A stretch of 64,000 nucleotides of DNA from Coriobacteriaceae bacterium (GCA_902362275.1 CABIWB010000004.1:35225-99224); one strand, 5' to 3'. Counted from the stretch's first letter, positions 8,518 to 18,086 are shown. Translations and numbers: made by a program. Notes: generated by a model not told the origin, from the sequence alone.

Positions 8518-9431
8518 AGCGGACAGACGAGGGTTTTTGCCATATCGCACAGACGCTTTGACAGGGTGGGGTCATCCAAGATGCGGATGGCTCCGCCCGC
8601 TGCGATTATCTGGCTCAGTAGCCAACGCTCGGAGCCGTAATGCACGGTTACCGTTGCCATGTCTGCCCCGCTGCGCTCGATGAGGGTGATGCCGGCCCAG
8701 TCCAGATGCTCCGCCATATCGAATGGCATCAAGAGCTTTGCGCTACGCTGCGTCCGGGCAAGGGAATCGTGGAGGGATGCGACGTCCGGTGCGTGAGGCA
8801 CGACGGAGTCTTCCGTCAAGGCGAGTCCCTCGATTTTATCCATGCGATAGGTGCGCTGCTCATCGACCGCGATGTCCCAGGCAATCAGGTATGTTTGGTC
8901 GCCGTTTGCCGTAATGCGCAAAGGGTCGACCAGACGTTCGCGTGGCCGTGCATCGTCCATCGAGCGATACGAGATACGGCAGAGAACGCCGTCCTGAATG
9001 GCGCAGCTCAGCTGCTGCCAGTGCGACCCGTGGTTGACGGTGTCAAAGACGCGCTGGTTGTAGCCGAGCTCTTCGGGTAGAAGAGCGTGTCGAATCCGAG
9101 CTGCCGCCTGGGGCTCGATCCCCAACGATTCAAGTTCGTGGTTGAGCACAGCGCCCTCGGCGGCACTCAGACGCAGCGGTAACACACGCCCAGCGTCACC
9201 GGTGAGGACCACACGCTCGCCATGGCATTCGCAGATGATGCGCGCACCCGATTCTCGGTCCGCGAGCGTCGAGACGATCTCGAGAATCTCGTCGAGCGAC
9301 ACTCCCGTGATGTCAAAGCGACTGCAAATCTCGTTTCGAGTCATGCCGTTCTCGCCGGCGGCGTAGAGGGCCTCCATGATGTCGATGGCGCGCGAGAGCC
9401 TCTGCTCGCTGGTGAGTTTACGCACGGGCAT
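8514..9431 (-). CDS. WYL-domain transcriptional regulator (PafC-like)
   Basis: This 305-residue protein has an N-terminal winged-helix segment and a C-terminal WYL ligand-binding domain (around RISYRSMDDARPRERLVDPL). It is the second gene of a pair whose reading frames overlap by 14 bases, the arrangement of mycobacterial pafB-pafC. PafBC activates many DNA-damage genes in mycobacteria. Here the convergent neighbour is a DinG/exonuclease, but no proteasome gene is present, so the DNA-damage role is inference. Its stop codon overlaps the stop of the helicase gene on the other strand. Confidence 0.8.
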   Translation of the reverse strand: MPVRKLTSEQRLSRAIDIMEALYAAGENGMTRNEICSRFDITGVSLDEILEIVSTLADRESGARIICECHGERVVLTGDAGRVLPLRLSAAEGAVLNHELESLGIEPQAAARIRHALLPEELGYNQRVFDTVNHGSHWQQLSCAIQDGVLCRISYRSMDDARPRERLVDPLRITANGDQTYLIAWDIAVDEQRTYRMDKIEGLALTEDSVVPHAPDVASLHDSLARTQRSAKLLMPFDMAEHLDWAGITLIERSGADMATVTVHYGSERWLLSQIIAAGGAIRILDDPTLSKRLCDMAKTLVCPL

Positions 9432-10440
9432 GCTCGTGCACCGTCCTTTCGATGAGGTGGTTCCACGCCTGTTTGAGCGATTTGGGGGCCATGGGCCTCA
9501 TGCCGTCCATGGCGTGGGCCATGCAAAATGAAGCGGCGGCTTCAAGGTCGCGCACGTCAACGGTCCAGATCCATCCCGCATCGGTGTGTGCGAGCTTACC
9601 TCGCCCGCGCGTGAGACCGTTGATCATATCGATCTGCGTCTGAGGGGCGAATGAGAACGTAGCTGCAACGGGCGGTCGGTCGGCAAAATCGAATTCAAAG
9701 AACAGGTAGTCGTTGAGGTTGAAGTCCACAGGGATGGTGTAGGCCTTCGAAGGACGCCAAGCGTGAACGATACGGTCGCAGCGGAATGTCCTGATGTCGT
9801 CGGTGGCATTGTCGAGGCCGCAGAAGTACGCCACGCCCTCGCGCTCGAACATGCCGTAGACGCAGACGGTACGCTCTTTTTGCTCACCGCGTCCGTTCTG
9901 ATATAAAAATCGCAGCGCGCATCGCTCGGCAAAGGCGCTCCATACCGCATCGACGGTGGGAGAGCGGCTGATTGTCGCCTCGTCCGCCGTCGTCCTGCCG
10001 GTGAGGTAGGCAATTTTGGAGCGAATATCGGCAAGCGGCGTGGCAAAGGTGGAAGAGCCGGCCGCTAGCGTCTGGTCGATGGCGTTGAGTAGGATGTCGG
10101 CGTCGTCTGCGGTGATGAGGCCACCTGCTGCAAACGTGTGCTCGCGGTCGATTGTCCACGAGCTTTCCTCGGTCTCCTGCGCACCAGCGGGGCGAACCTC
10201 CTTGATTAAGATACCGCGCTCGAGCAGTTTGTCACGATCGCGCCGAAACTTGCGCTTATCCGAGTCGATGTTGCCCGAGCCATATCCCAGGTCAGAATCC
10301 AAGACAATTTGCTCGGTCGTCAGCGGTTCGGGGGAGCTGTTGAGCACAAAGAAAAGATTGAGGATGCGCTGAGCCGTTTTATCGAAACTGGGCTCCGAAT
10401 TCCCCTTTTTAATTGTCGCGGTCGCGTCGCTTGCCGTCAT
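9418..10440 (-). CDS. WYL-domain transcriptional regulator (PafB-like)
   Basis: First gene of the two-gene WYL operon. The N-terminal winged helix (residues about 20-90) includes TEQIVLDSDLGYGSG. A central linker follows, and the WYL domain (about residues 170-240) has LRFLYQNGRGEQKERTV and YFCGLDNATDDIRTFRCDR. Two adjacent WYL proteins probably form a heterodimer, as PafB and PafC do. The ATG at 10440 faces the promoter region shared with the divergent M28-like gene. The signal it senses cannot be read from the sequence; single-stranded nucleic acid is the proposed ligand for the mycobacterial relatives. Confidence 0.8.
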   Translation of the reverse strand: MTASDATATIKKGNSEPSFDKTAQRILNLFFVLNSSPEPLTTEQIVLDSDLGYGSGNIDSDKRKFRRDRDKLLERGILIKEVRPAGAQETEESSWTIDREHTFAAGGLITADDADILLNAIDQTLAAGSSTFATPLADIRSKIAYLTGRTTADEATISRSPTVDAVWSAFAERCALRFLYQNGRGEQKERTVCVYGMFEREGVAYFCGLDNATDDIRTFRCDRIVHAWRPSKAYTIPVDFNLNDYLFFEFDFADRPPVAATFSFAPQTQIDMINGLTRGRGKLAHTDAGWIWTVDVRDLEAAASFCMAHAMDGMRPMAPKSLKQAWNHLIERTVHEHARA

Positions 10441-10638
10441 AGAGTCCTCGCATGAGAAGGTGGTTTGCTGCCATGATTTTAGTCCGATATGGAGATTAGG
10501 CTATATCCTTGTCCGCTCGGGGCGTTAAGATGGCCCAAATTCGGTCGTTTGCGCTCGCTCGGGGTATACTTTCGACTATATACGGTTCTAATGTGCATGC
10601 ATTGGGCCTATTTGTCGGATTATGGATGTGGAGCGCAC

Positions 10639-13600
10639 ATGGCGAACACCCAGAACTATATTAACCACCTGCTGCAGAACACCGGCATTACGCCGGCATG
10701 CAGCGAAGAAGAGCGCTTGGCTGCCGAGGATATCGCTCAGATCTTCCGCAACCACGGCTTTAATCCCGAGGTTCAGGAGTTCAATGCCCCGGCGCCCAGT
10801 AGGTTGGCATTTGCCGTTACCGGTATTCTTGCGTTTGCCGGCGCCCTACTGATGGGCATCGGTGGCGGCATCGGCTTGGTCGGCACCTTGCTGGCCATTG
10901 CCGGCGCCGTTCTTTATGTGCTCGAACGCACGGGCCACCCCGTGGTTTCGCGCCTGGGCAAGACGGGCGTGAGCCAAAATGTCATCGCCTACCACAAGGC
11001 CTCGGGCCCGCTCGCGTCTCCGCGCAACCGCCCGGTGGTCGTTGTCGCACACTACGACTCTCCCCGTGCTGAGCTGCTCGCCCGCGAGCCCTATGCTTCT
11101 TATCGTGCGCTCATCGCCAAGCTGTTGCCCGTTGCCACGGTTGCCCCTGCTGCCGTTGCCATCTTGCGTATCCTGCCGCTCCCCGGCGCGCTCAAGGTTC
11201 TGCTGTGGATTGTCGCGATCCTCGCTTCCCTCGTTGCGCTCGCCAACGCGGCAAACATCATTTCTAACCGCTACATTCTTCCCTATACGTCCGGCGCGGT
11301 GTGCAACAAGTCTTCTGTCGCCGCTATGCTCGGCGTTATGGACAACGTTGCTCCCTTCCAGGGCGAAAACGAGTTTCCCGACGATGTTCCGTTCGATACC
11401 TATTTTGGGGAGCAGAAGCGTCGTGCCGAGGAGATGGCGCGCGCAGCAGCGGAGTATGCCGCGGCCCAACAGCAAAACGACTACGGCAACACCATCGAGT
11501 ATGAAGAGCCTACCTACGCCGAGGACGAGTTCGGTCAGCCGATTGCTCCCGACGCTCAGACCGAGCCTGAACAGGGCGAGGCTTTCGACGAGCAGATCGA
11601 GGGCTTTGAGGGTGCGTCTGCCGACGAGACGCTGATTGGCGCCATCGTGCCCGAGGATCAGAATCAGGCTGTCCAGGCCGAAGAGTTCAATGACGAGGTT
11701 CCCACTGCCGAGCCGGCGGAGGAGCCTGTCGCGGCCGAGCCCGAGCCCAAGCTCTATCGCAATGCCGCCGGCAACATCCGCTTTGGTTCGGATGCTATCC
11801 GTGCGCTCGGAATGCTTCCCGAGTCCTGCACGCTCGATTACGAGGAAGGCGAGGAGCCGACGTTTGAGCCCGAGCCTGCCCCCGTCGTGACTGCACCTGC
11901 GCCCGTTGTCGCCGTGGATGATGAGTCTGCCGCGGTTACCGCTGCCGTTGCCGAGCGCGAGGCGGTGTCCGCGATCGATCCCGCGGCAGGACTGGACATT
12001 TTGGCTCCCACTGCGCCGGCGCGAGACGTTACGGACGAGTCTGACGACGATTACGTTGAACAGCCGAGGCGCGTGTCTTACGAGAGCGATACTGATTTCT
12101 CGGCCGAGATTCCCGCGGCAACGCCCCATGCCGATATTGCATCCGCGTTCTCTTCGATTGGCGCCAGTGCTTCCAACTTCTTTAAGGGTGTGCTTGCAAA
12201 GGGCAAGAAATTTGTCGACGATTTCGAGGAGAAGCGCGCTGCCGCACGCGAGGCTGCCGAGCAGGAGGCTATCGCTCAGCAGCAGGCAGCCGAGGCGGCA
12301 CGCGAGCGCGCGGCGCAAGAGTTCGAGCAGAACGAGGCTATGCAGTCCGTGCCCGTCGACGCCGCCGAAGCTACAACCCCCTTTGAGTCCCAGCAGCCGA
12401 CGTCCGCGGATGTTGTTGAGGCGACGACGTCTTTCGAGGCTCAGCAGCACGTCGATAGCACCATGTCGTTTGATGCCGCGCAGTTCGATTCCACGATAAC
12501 GTTTGAAAAGCAAGGCACCGCGATTGCCGAGCCCCTTCCTGCTTCCGATGACCAGGACGACGCGGCAGACGATGACGAGCCCATTAATGCTGCCGAAATT
12601 CAGGATGCGACCGAGGACGAGCCCGTCGAGGTCAACTCTGACGAAGAACAATACGCGGCAGCCGATCAAGGTGATTCGACCGAGGTCGAGCAGGAGGAAG
12701 TGCCTGCGGTTTTCGAGACTCCCGAGACGGATGAGTCGAGGCCTTACTCCACGCAGATTTTCACCATGCCGACCCCGAGTGGTTCCGGTGCCACGGTTGC
12801 CAATGTCGCTCCCACCCAGGACGAAACGGTCGATTCCCTTATGGCCCAGATTTCCTCCCAGGCATCGCCGCGTCCGCAGATGAATGTTCCCGATCCGGCG
12901 TCGGCACCGTCGCCTGCACCTTCCTCGTCTCCGCTGGCTTCGGTCCCCGATCCGTCGCTGCCGTCTATGAAGCAGGCAAACGTTGCGTCTCACACGTCGC
13001 TGTTCGACCTTCCCGATCCCTCTGCCCAGGTCAACGACCCCTTTGCTACTGCCCAGGGTCCCGAACCCACATCGGCACCCGTTGCGCCTTCTATGCCCGT
13101 TGCGTCGGGCGCGCAGCCGATCGAGACCATTTCGGCTCCCGCCCCGGCGGCACCCAAGTCTCGCAAACGCGGCCTGGGTGGCCTGTTCGGTCGTAAAAGG
13201 AAAAACGAGCAGGACAGCATGAGTGATTGGCTGGGCGTCGAAGACGATTACGATGCCAAGAAGTCCGGTCGCGGTATCGGTTCGTGGGATAACTTCGAGG
13301 ACGATAACGATGGCTGGAAGGGCGGCGCTACGTCTTCCGATGGCGCTTCTTCCGAAGATATGCTCTCGGCTGTCGCCTCTATGGGCGACGATGAGCTGCT
13401 CGGTCACGATATCTGGTTTGTGGCAACGGGCGCCTCGGATTGTGATGGCGCCGGTATGAAGGCCTTCTTGGCTTCGCATCGCGATAAGCTCCGCGGCGTA
13501 TTCTTCATCAATCTTGAATCCGTCGGCGCCGGTAGGCTTTCGGTGGTGACGGTTGAGGGCGAACAGCAGCTGCTCAAGGGCGATCGCCGCATCATGAACC

Positions 13601-13836
13601 TGGTCAGCAAGGTGTGCAAGTCGTTCCATGTCGATTGTGGCGCGCTCGAGATGCCCTATGCCAAGACCGATGCCTATGCCGCGCTCGAGGCGAGCCGCCG
13701 AGCCCTCACCATCGCTGGCGTGGACGGCACGCGTCTGGCTTGCGCTCGTACCGAGGACGACCTGCCCCACAATGTCAACCCGACGAACATTGCCACGGTA
13801 TCCGAGGTCGTGACCGAGGTTATCCGCCGTTCATAG
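10639..13836 (+). CDS. membrane protein with degenerate M28 peptidase domain and long acidic insert
   Basis: The product is 1065 residues from the ATG with GGAG upstream. It opens with a soluble M28-like start, two hydrophobic segments (about residues 55-90), then AHYDS (His138, Asp140), which matches the first M28 metal motif. A second pair of hydrophobic segments (about 160-210) follows, and then SGAVCNKSSVAAML, where Cys222 stands in place of the bridging aspartate of GAxDNxSG. From about 245 to 900 the chain is low-complexity, acidic and proline/alanine-rich. The fold resumes at DIWFVATGASDCDG (924-937), where the usual Glu-Glu pair is Ser933-Asp934. It ends with LPHNVNP, where His1044 is the likely last ligand. 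Likely a pseudo-peptidase or strongly altered enzyme at the membrane. Confidence 0.72.
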   Translation: MANTQNYINHLLQNTGITPACSEEERLAAEDIAQIFRNHGFNPEVQEFNAPAPSRLAFAVTGILAFAGALLMGIGGGIGLVGTLLAIAGAVLYVLERTGHPVVSRLGKTGVSQNVIAYHKASGPLASPRNRPVVVVAHYDSPRAELLAREPYASYRALIAKLLPVATVAPAAVAILRILPLPGALKVLLWIVAILASLVALANAANIISNRYILPYTSGAVCNKSSVAAMLGVMDNVAPFQGENEFPDDVPFDTYFGEQKRRAEEMARAAAEYAAAQQQNDYGNTIEYEEPTYAEDEFGQPIAPDAQTEPEQGEAFDEQIEGFEGASADETLIGAIVPEDQNQAVQAEEFNDEVPTAEPAEEPVAAEPEPKLYRNAAGNIRFGSDAIRALGMLPESCTLDYEEGEEPTFEPEPAPVVTAPAPVVAVDDESAAVTAAVAEREAVSAIDPAAGLDILAPTAPARDVTDESDDDYVEQPRRVSYESDTDFSAEIPAATPHADIASAFSSIGASASNFFKGVLAKGKKFVDDFEEKRAAAREAAEQEAIAQQQAAEAARERAAQEFEQNEAMQSVPVDAAEATTPFESQQPTSADVVEATTSFEAQQHVDSTMSFDAAQFDSTITFEKQGTAIAEPLPASDDQDDAADDDEPINAAEIQDATEDEPVEVNSDEEQYAAADQGDSTEVEQEEVPAVFETPETDESRPYSTQIFTMPTPSGSGATVANVAPTQDETVDSLMAQISSQASPRPQMNVPDPASAPSPAPSSSPLASVPDPSLPSMKQANVASHTSLFDLPDPSAQVNDPFATAQGPEPTSAPVAPSMPVASGAQPIETISAPAPAAPKSRKRGLGGLFGRKRKNEQDSMSDWLGVEDDYDAKKSGRGIGSWDNFEDDNDGWKGGATSSDGASSEDMLSAVASMGDDELLGHDIWFVATGASDCDGAGMKAFLASHRDKLRGVFFINLESVGAGRLSVVTVEGEQQLLKGDRRIMNLVSKVCKSFHVDCGALEMPYAKTDAYAALEASRRALTIAGVDGTRLACARTEDDLPHNVNPTNIATVSEVVTEVIRRS

Positions 13837-13857
13837 ACGGAGCTCTAAGGAGTCAAC

Positions 13858-14076
13858 GTGTTTTCGTATATTAAGCGCCATTGGCCTGTCTACGTGATTT
13901 TGACCTTGATTGCCATTGCGTTAGGATTTGGGGCTGCCTACATCGTGGGTGCGAAGGGCTCGACCCCCGCCTCCGCAATCAGCGAAGAGGTGGAGCAAGA
14001 ACAGAGCACGGGTGCCGATGGGATTCCTGAGTCCGAGCAAGCAATCGTTGATGGTGGATCTTCGTCTGCAGAGTAG
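13858..14076 (+). CDS. small single-pass membrane protein
   Basis: A GTG start nine bases after AAGGAG gives a 72-residue protein. It has one strong membrane segment (VYVILTLIAIALGFGAAYIV, residues about 11-30) and a Glu/Ser-rich outer tail. It lies 21 bases after the M28-like gene, so it is probably co-transcribed with it. I recognise no family. A terminator follows. Confidence 0.65.
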   Translation: MFSYIKRHWPVYVILTLIAIALGFGAAYIVGAKGSTPASAISEEVEQEQSTGADGIPESEQAIVDGGSSSAE

Positions 14077-14097
14077 ATACGGCGATTTACATGATTG

Positions 14098-14135
14098 AAA
14101 GCGGGCGAGCCGGGGGACTGACTCGCCCGCTTTTT
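14098..14135. terminator. shared terminator between convergent genes
   Basis: A 12-bp stem (AAAGCGGGCGAG / CTCGCCCGCTTT) with TTTTT on the plus side and CTTTC on the minus side. It can serve both converging transcripts, more strongly the plus strand. Confidence 0.8.
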
Positions 14136-14142
14136 CATCGCG

Positions 14143-17100
14143 CTAGCGCTTCTTTGGAATCGACCTAAGGCGAGCGAACCATAGGGCTGCGGCACCCGAG
14201 GTCAGGAGTGCGGTGATGCAAGCGGCGATGGGAACTGATCCTGTTGCCGGTAGGTCCTGCGGTAGGGTACAGCGTTGAATGACACGGTCCTCGTCATGTG
14301 ACTCAAGTTTATCGCCGCCGCCGTTGCGGCAAAGATCGACGCGCGCGCTGTTGGTGAGTGCGGTTTGGGGCGTATAAGCCGACGTTGCCTGCATGTGCAC
14401 GACTGCGCCCCGAGCGTCTGTGCCAAGGATTGCTTTGGCATCGTCGAGGTCGTCGTGCTCATCTTTGAGATCATCACGGGTCCAAGAATCCACATCGCTT
14501 CGAGTCGTAAAGTCGGCGGCTACTACACCGTATTCAATGCGAATGCCCGTTACGACGGTATTGGATGCAAGGTCGAGTTCTTTCGCCTCGAGTGTGGTGG
14601 ATTCCGTGGTCGAGACATCCGCCTTCCACAGGTGCCAGCCGTCGTAATCGACGAGGCGGCAATCCTCACCCAGGCTCTCTTTTACTTCGTCGGACTCAAG
14701 CCAAGGATTTTCGTGCCCATCGTCAAGTGTCGCGTTTGCCGGCTCATCGACGTCTGTCGAGTCCAACGGCGTCGTGCGATACCACACGTTGCACAGACCG
14801 TTGAGGTCGCCGATGGTGACGGGGGTTTCGATTGAGACGAATCTCGCCGTATCGTCCTCGGCACACTCAAGATCATCGGTAATTGTGAACTCATCAACCC
14901 AGGTAGCTGAATCGTTTCGAGCGTCGATGGTATAGGAGAAAAGTCCATCCGTATTGGTTTGCGTCGCGGCGCGATTTTTACCATCGCCGTTGGCCAACAG
15001 ACCCTTCCCGATAGGTTGGACAAGCTCCTGACGCTTATCGACCTGTCCTTTGATCTCGATGGGCGTATCCTTCATCGCGACGGATTGGACTTCTCCCGTA
15101 TCCTTTATTTCAAATGTTATCTCCTCGGCAAGGTCATAGGTCCGCGGAGACATCATTTCGCGCAACGAGTAGGTGCCGGGTGCAAGATGTTCGACGCGGT
15201 GCGGCTTCTCGGATGAGGTCCAGGAGTCTATTTCGGTTTTACCGGGACCATATAAGGTGAGCTGTGCGCCTTCCACTTCCTGCTCACCGCTTGCATCGAC
15301 CTTGGAGATATCAACCTTGGTGTAATCGTCGGATACGTTAAGCCGTGCTTCTACAACGGGTGTTTTCTGGTCGGCATAAGTAAGGTCGACAATATGGGTT
15401 GTCTGATCGAGCAAGAAGCCTGCCGGCGCTTGAGTCTCGACAACCTCGTAGCGTGCGGTGCCAGATCCCAGTGGGAGGTTGTCCGCGCGTGCTTCTCCAG
15501 TTTCATCCGTCGTGACGGTCGCGACGGTCTCACCGTCGAGCGCGGCAATGCTACCGTCGGGGCGCACGATATCACCCGAGGCACGGATCTCAAAGACGGC
15601 GCCCGCGAGGCTGCTGCCGTCTATGGCATCGGTTTTAACGATCCTGATGTTTCCGGTCGCGGCGTGGTCATAATACGAGGCGATTGCAACGGGCGTTAGG
15701 TTCATGTCGGCGGGTATGTTTACCTCGATCTCTTCGCCGACAAGATAGGGCTCTTTGGCCGAGGTTTCGCGTACATAATAGGTGCCCGGCACGAGCGATT
15801 CGGGCAGTGTGACGGTGCCGGTCGCGTCAGTCGTAAAGGTGTCCATTACGTTATGTGCTGGATACCAGCAAGTTTGTGAGACAGGTTTGTGATTGCTGTC
15901 GAGGAGTTGGAAGGTGAATCCGGCTAGGGGAACAGAAACGCCTGTTTGGGCATCGCGTTTTACAATCTGGAGATGCGTCGACAGCGCGTGGTTGTCCACG
16001 ATATATTGAAGCTCGGTGCCGTCGGAAATCTGATTGGCCTCGACGGTCCATTCCCCTGCACGTTTAAAACCCTCGGGGACGGTTTCCGGAACCTCGCGAA
16101 CCGTGTAGCCGGCACGGTCGTATGGGACGGCTCCGTGGACACCGGCGGGTCGCTTGCCTGTGCCGAACCATGCTTCGGGCTGATCTTTGGTGGAGGCAAA
16201 GCCATAGATGTTTGTGGTCAGTGTGCCAACAACCTGATGAGAGCTGTTGCTGACAACCTCAAAGACAACACCTCCCGCCGGCTGCTCTAGGCCGGATTGG
16301 TCGCTACTGCCGTAATCCTTGAATTTGGAAATCTCAAGGTCAAACGCAATGGGGATATCGGAAACGCGCGATTCGATCTCGACCACGCCTGAATCGCCGA
16401 GCTGGTCGGCTCCAACGGTATAGGACCAACTGTCACCGGAGGGCAAATAGCCCTCGGGCGCCTTCGATTCATAGATGGTAAAGGTTCCCAGGGGGACATC
16501 GGTGAGGGTAGCTTGACCGCTTTCATCGGTCCTGAGAGTTTGTGTCCATCCAGGGGTTGATTGCGATACGCACACGAATTCTGCTCCTGCGAGCGAAGCC
16601 CCAACTTGGGGGCCTGCATTCGTTGCGGCGTCGAGCTTTACAATGCGCAAGGTAATGGTGCCGGGTTGTTCATCAATGGTGACGTATCCGCCGTTATCTG
16701 TCGTGGTAAAGGCAATGCGATCGTGCAGGGGGATATAACCAGCTGGCGCTGTTGTCTCAACTAGGTAGTATGCCGTGTTGGGTAGGAGTGTTGCCTGCGC
16801 TCGACCGTTGCTGTCCATCTGGACGGTGCCGACACGCGCGCCGCTGGCGCTCTCAAAAACATCGAATGTTGCCCCGTCAAACTGATAAGTATTGTTTCCG
16901 CTGGTAATGGCAGCGTTTGCAGACTGCTTTTGGAAGGAAACAGAGACCGCCGGCAGTACATAGAGCATGTCTTGACGTTTGCTGCCGCCCGATACAGTTC
17001 CTATATAGCGCCGCGCGCGGTGCGGAGCGGCTTTGATGCTTCCTGATTTCGCGCTGTCGTGGAGCCACCGCGCAGCCGCCACGACTTCATTGTCGGCGGT

Positions 17101-17574
17101 AAAGTGCCCACTCTTGGTTTTGCCCTGAGCGGTCGTGTAGGAGTAGGTGCCGTCGACATGGGTAGTGCCGTTGAGCATCCATACGGCAAGCTGGGTGGCG
17201 GCGCGGGCGCGATCGGGTGAAAGATGGTAACCGCCAAACGACGTGGCGGTAGGATATCCGTGACAAACGATTGCCGCGAACTCGTCGTCGAGCCACACCC
17301 AGCCTTGATCAAAGTTGAGCCATGGACCGCCCGGCTTGGTGGGCCCGGGGCGTTCCTGGTTCATGCAGTAGGCAATCGAGGCGTCTTGAGCTTCATATTT
17401 GCCGATGAAGAAGGGCCCACAATCATCGCTAATAGTACGGAAGCCGAGCTGGTCGTAGCCATCGACGGCAAATGCGGCTCCCGGTGTCAGGCAGCCGAAC
17501 AGCAGGAAGAGGAGCAGGAGCAGCGGACCTGTTGCGATTGCGCTGTGGACAGAGTGCGTGGGTGCGTTGGACAT
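14143..17574 (-). CDS. LPXTG-anchored thioester/SpaA-repeat surface adhesin
   Basis: This 1143-residue cell-wall protein has a signal peptide (hydrophobic run at 17-35). A thioester-domain signature follows: Cys70 in AYCMNQ and Gln128 in the TQLAVW motif, the pair that forms the internal Cys-Gln thioester of TED adhesins. About six SpaA/Cna-B-type repeats come next, each opening with a strand like IVKRDAQTG, ISKFKDYG or ISKVDASG. Each closes near an E-box such as ETTAPAGY, ESKAPEGY or ETQAPAGF, which fits isopeptide cross-links. An uncharacterised globular region precedes the sorting signal LPATG (1108-1112), membrane segment and KKR tail. AAGGAG precedes the ATG. The role (covalent host adhesion) is inferred from the family; no sortase gene is adjacent. 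Confidence 0.88.
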   Translation of the reverse strand: MSNAPTHSVHSAIATGPLLLLLFLLFGCLTPGAAFAVDGYDQLGFRTISDDCGPFFIGKYEAQDASIAYCMNQERPGPTKPGGPWLNFDQGWVWLDDEFAAIVCHGYPTATSFGGYHLSPDRARAATQLAVWMLNGTTHVDGTYSYTTAQGKTKSGHFTADNEVVAAARWLHDSAKSGSIKAAPHRARRYIGTVSGGSKRQDMLYVLPAVSVSFQKQSANAAITSGNNTYQFDGATFDVFESASGARVGTVQMDSNGRAQATLLPNTAYYLVETTAPAGYIPLHDRIAFTTTDNGGYVTIDEQPGTITLRIVKLDAATNAGPQVGASLAGAEFVCVSQSTPGWTQTLRTDESGQATLTDVPLGTFTIYESKAPEGYLPSGDSWSYTVGADQLGDSGVVEIESRVSDIPIAFDLEISKFKDYGSSDQSGLEQPAGGVVFEVVSNSSHQVVGTLTTNIYGFASTKDQPEAWFGTGKRPAGVHGAVPYDRAGYTVREVPETVPEGFKRAGEWTVEANQISDGTELQYIVDNHALSTHLQIVKRDAQTGVSVPLAGFTFQLLDSNHKPVSQTCWYPAHNVMDTFTTDATGTVTLPESLVPGTYYVRETSAKEPYLVGEEIEVNIPADMNLTPVAIASYYDHAATGNIRIVKTDAIDGSSLAGAVFEIRASGDIVRPDGSIAALDGETVATVTTDETGEARADNLPLGSGTARYEVVETQAPAGFLLDQTTHIVDLTYADQKTPVVEARLNVSDDYTKVDISKVDASGEQEVEGAQLTLYGPGKTEIDSWTSSEKPHRVEHLAPGTYSLREMMSPRTYDLAEEITFEIKDTGEVQSVAMKDTPIEIKGQVDKRQELVQPIGKGLLANGDGKNRAATQTNTDGLFSYTIDARNDSATWVDEFTITDDLECAEDDTARFVSIETPVTIGDLNGLCNVWYRTTPLDSTDVDEPANATLDDGHENPWLESDEVKESLGEDCRLVDYDGWHLWKADVSTTESTTLEAKELDLASNTVVTGIRIEYGVVAADFTTRSDVDSWTRDDLKDEHDDLDDAKAILGTDARGAVVHMQATSAYTPQTALTNSARVDLCRNGGGDKLESHDEDRVIQRCTLPQDLPATGSVPIAACITALLTSGAAALWFARLRSIPKKR

Positions 17575-17871
17575 GGCTGCTCCTTATCCCTCGTGCGCCG
17601 CATGGGGAGGTTGCGACGCGTAGGATGAGGCTACCCCCGAGGTTCATGCGGGTAAGTACCGGAGCCTGACCCAAAGCTTGCCCAATTCCTGACAAATTGA
17701 GCTCAAATACAACAATCAAGCAAAAGTGCAGGTAGAAGATAGGGAGAACAGGAAGTCAAAGGTCCTCGTCTCCACAATTGACGCGATTTTCAAACGAATC
17801 TCCACAGCTAAAACAAGCATCACCACCCTTGTATCGAACAAGACAACCGCGTTATACTAGCCAACACACAA
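17575..17871. other. intergenic region upstream of adhesin and tRNA-Gly
   Basis: About 300 bases between the divergent adhesin and tRNA-Gly genes. Apart from the tRNA promoter at its right end I see no gene, repeat or clear hairpin. Confidence 0.6.
17829..17858 (+). promoter_or_regulatory. promoter of tRNA-Gly
   Basis: TTGTAT (-35) and TATACT (-10), separated by 18 bases. The -10 element ends 13 bases before the mature tRNA 5' end. Confidence 0.6.
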
Positions 17872-17946
17872 GCGGGCATCGCCAAGTGGTAAGGCATCAG
17901 CTTCCCAAGCTGACACTCGCGGGTTCGAGTCCCGTTGCCCGCTCCA
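17872..17946 (+). tRNA. tRNA-Gly (anticodon CCC)
   Basis: A complete cloverleaf. The acceptor GCGGGCA pairs with TGCCCGC, and the anticodon stem TCAGC/GCTGA holds the loop TTCCCAA (anticodon CCC). The T arm is GCGGGTTCGAGTCCCGT, and discriminator T and CCA are encoded. Its last 45 bases are the left attachment repeat of the integrated element; integration leaves the tRNA intact. Confidence 0.95.
17902..17946. repeat. attL core (tRNA-Gly 3' end)
   Basis: 45 bp from the anticodon loop to CCA, identical to the copy at 23098-23142. Confidence 0.92.
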
Positions 17947-18003
17947 CGCAAAACAGCAGGTCAAGAGCTTAGAGCGCTTGGCCTGTTTCTCTTTTTCGGC
18001 TCC

Positions 18004-18037
18004 GTAGACCACGGAAATAGACCAAATGTAGACCAAA
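18004..18037. repeat. arm-type integrase sites, left cluster
   Basis: Three copies of a decamer: GTAGACCACG (partial match), ATAGACCAAA and GTAGACCAAA. A further inverted copy, TTTGGTCTAC, lies at 18320-18329. Confidence 0.6.
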
Positions 18038-18086
18038 CTCCGGTGAAACCGTTTTTCGCCCCGACGCCGCCCGCGTCTCCTCCGGC

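Noticed and set aside
10846-13770. 974-codon open frame antisense to the M28-like gene
   Set aside because: It mirrors the G+C-rich codon pattern of the plus-strand gene, has no ribosome-binding site and reads as low-complexity Arg/Gly/Leu. It is a shadow frame.
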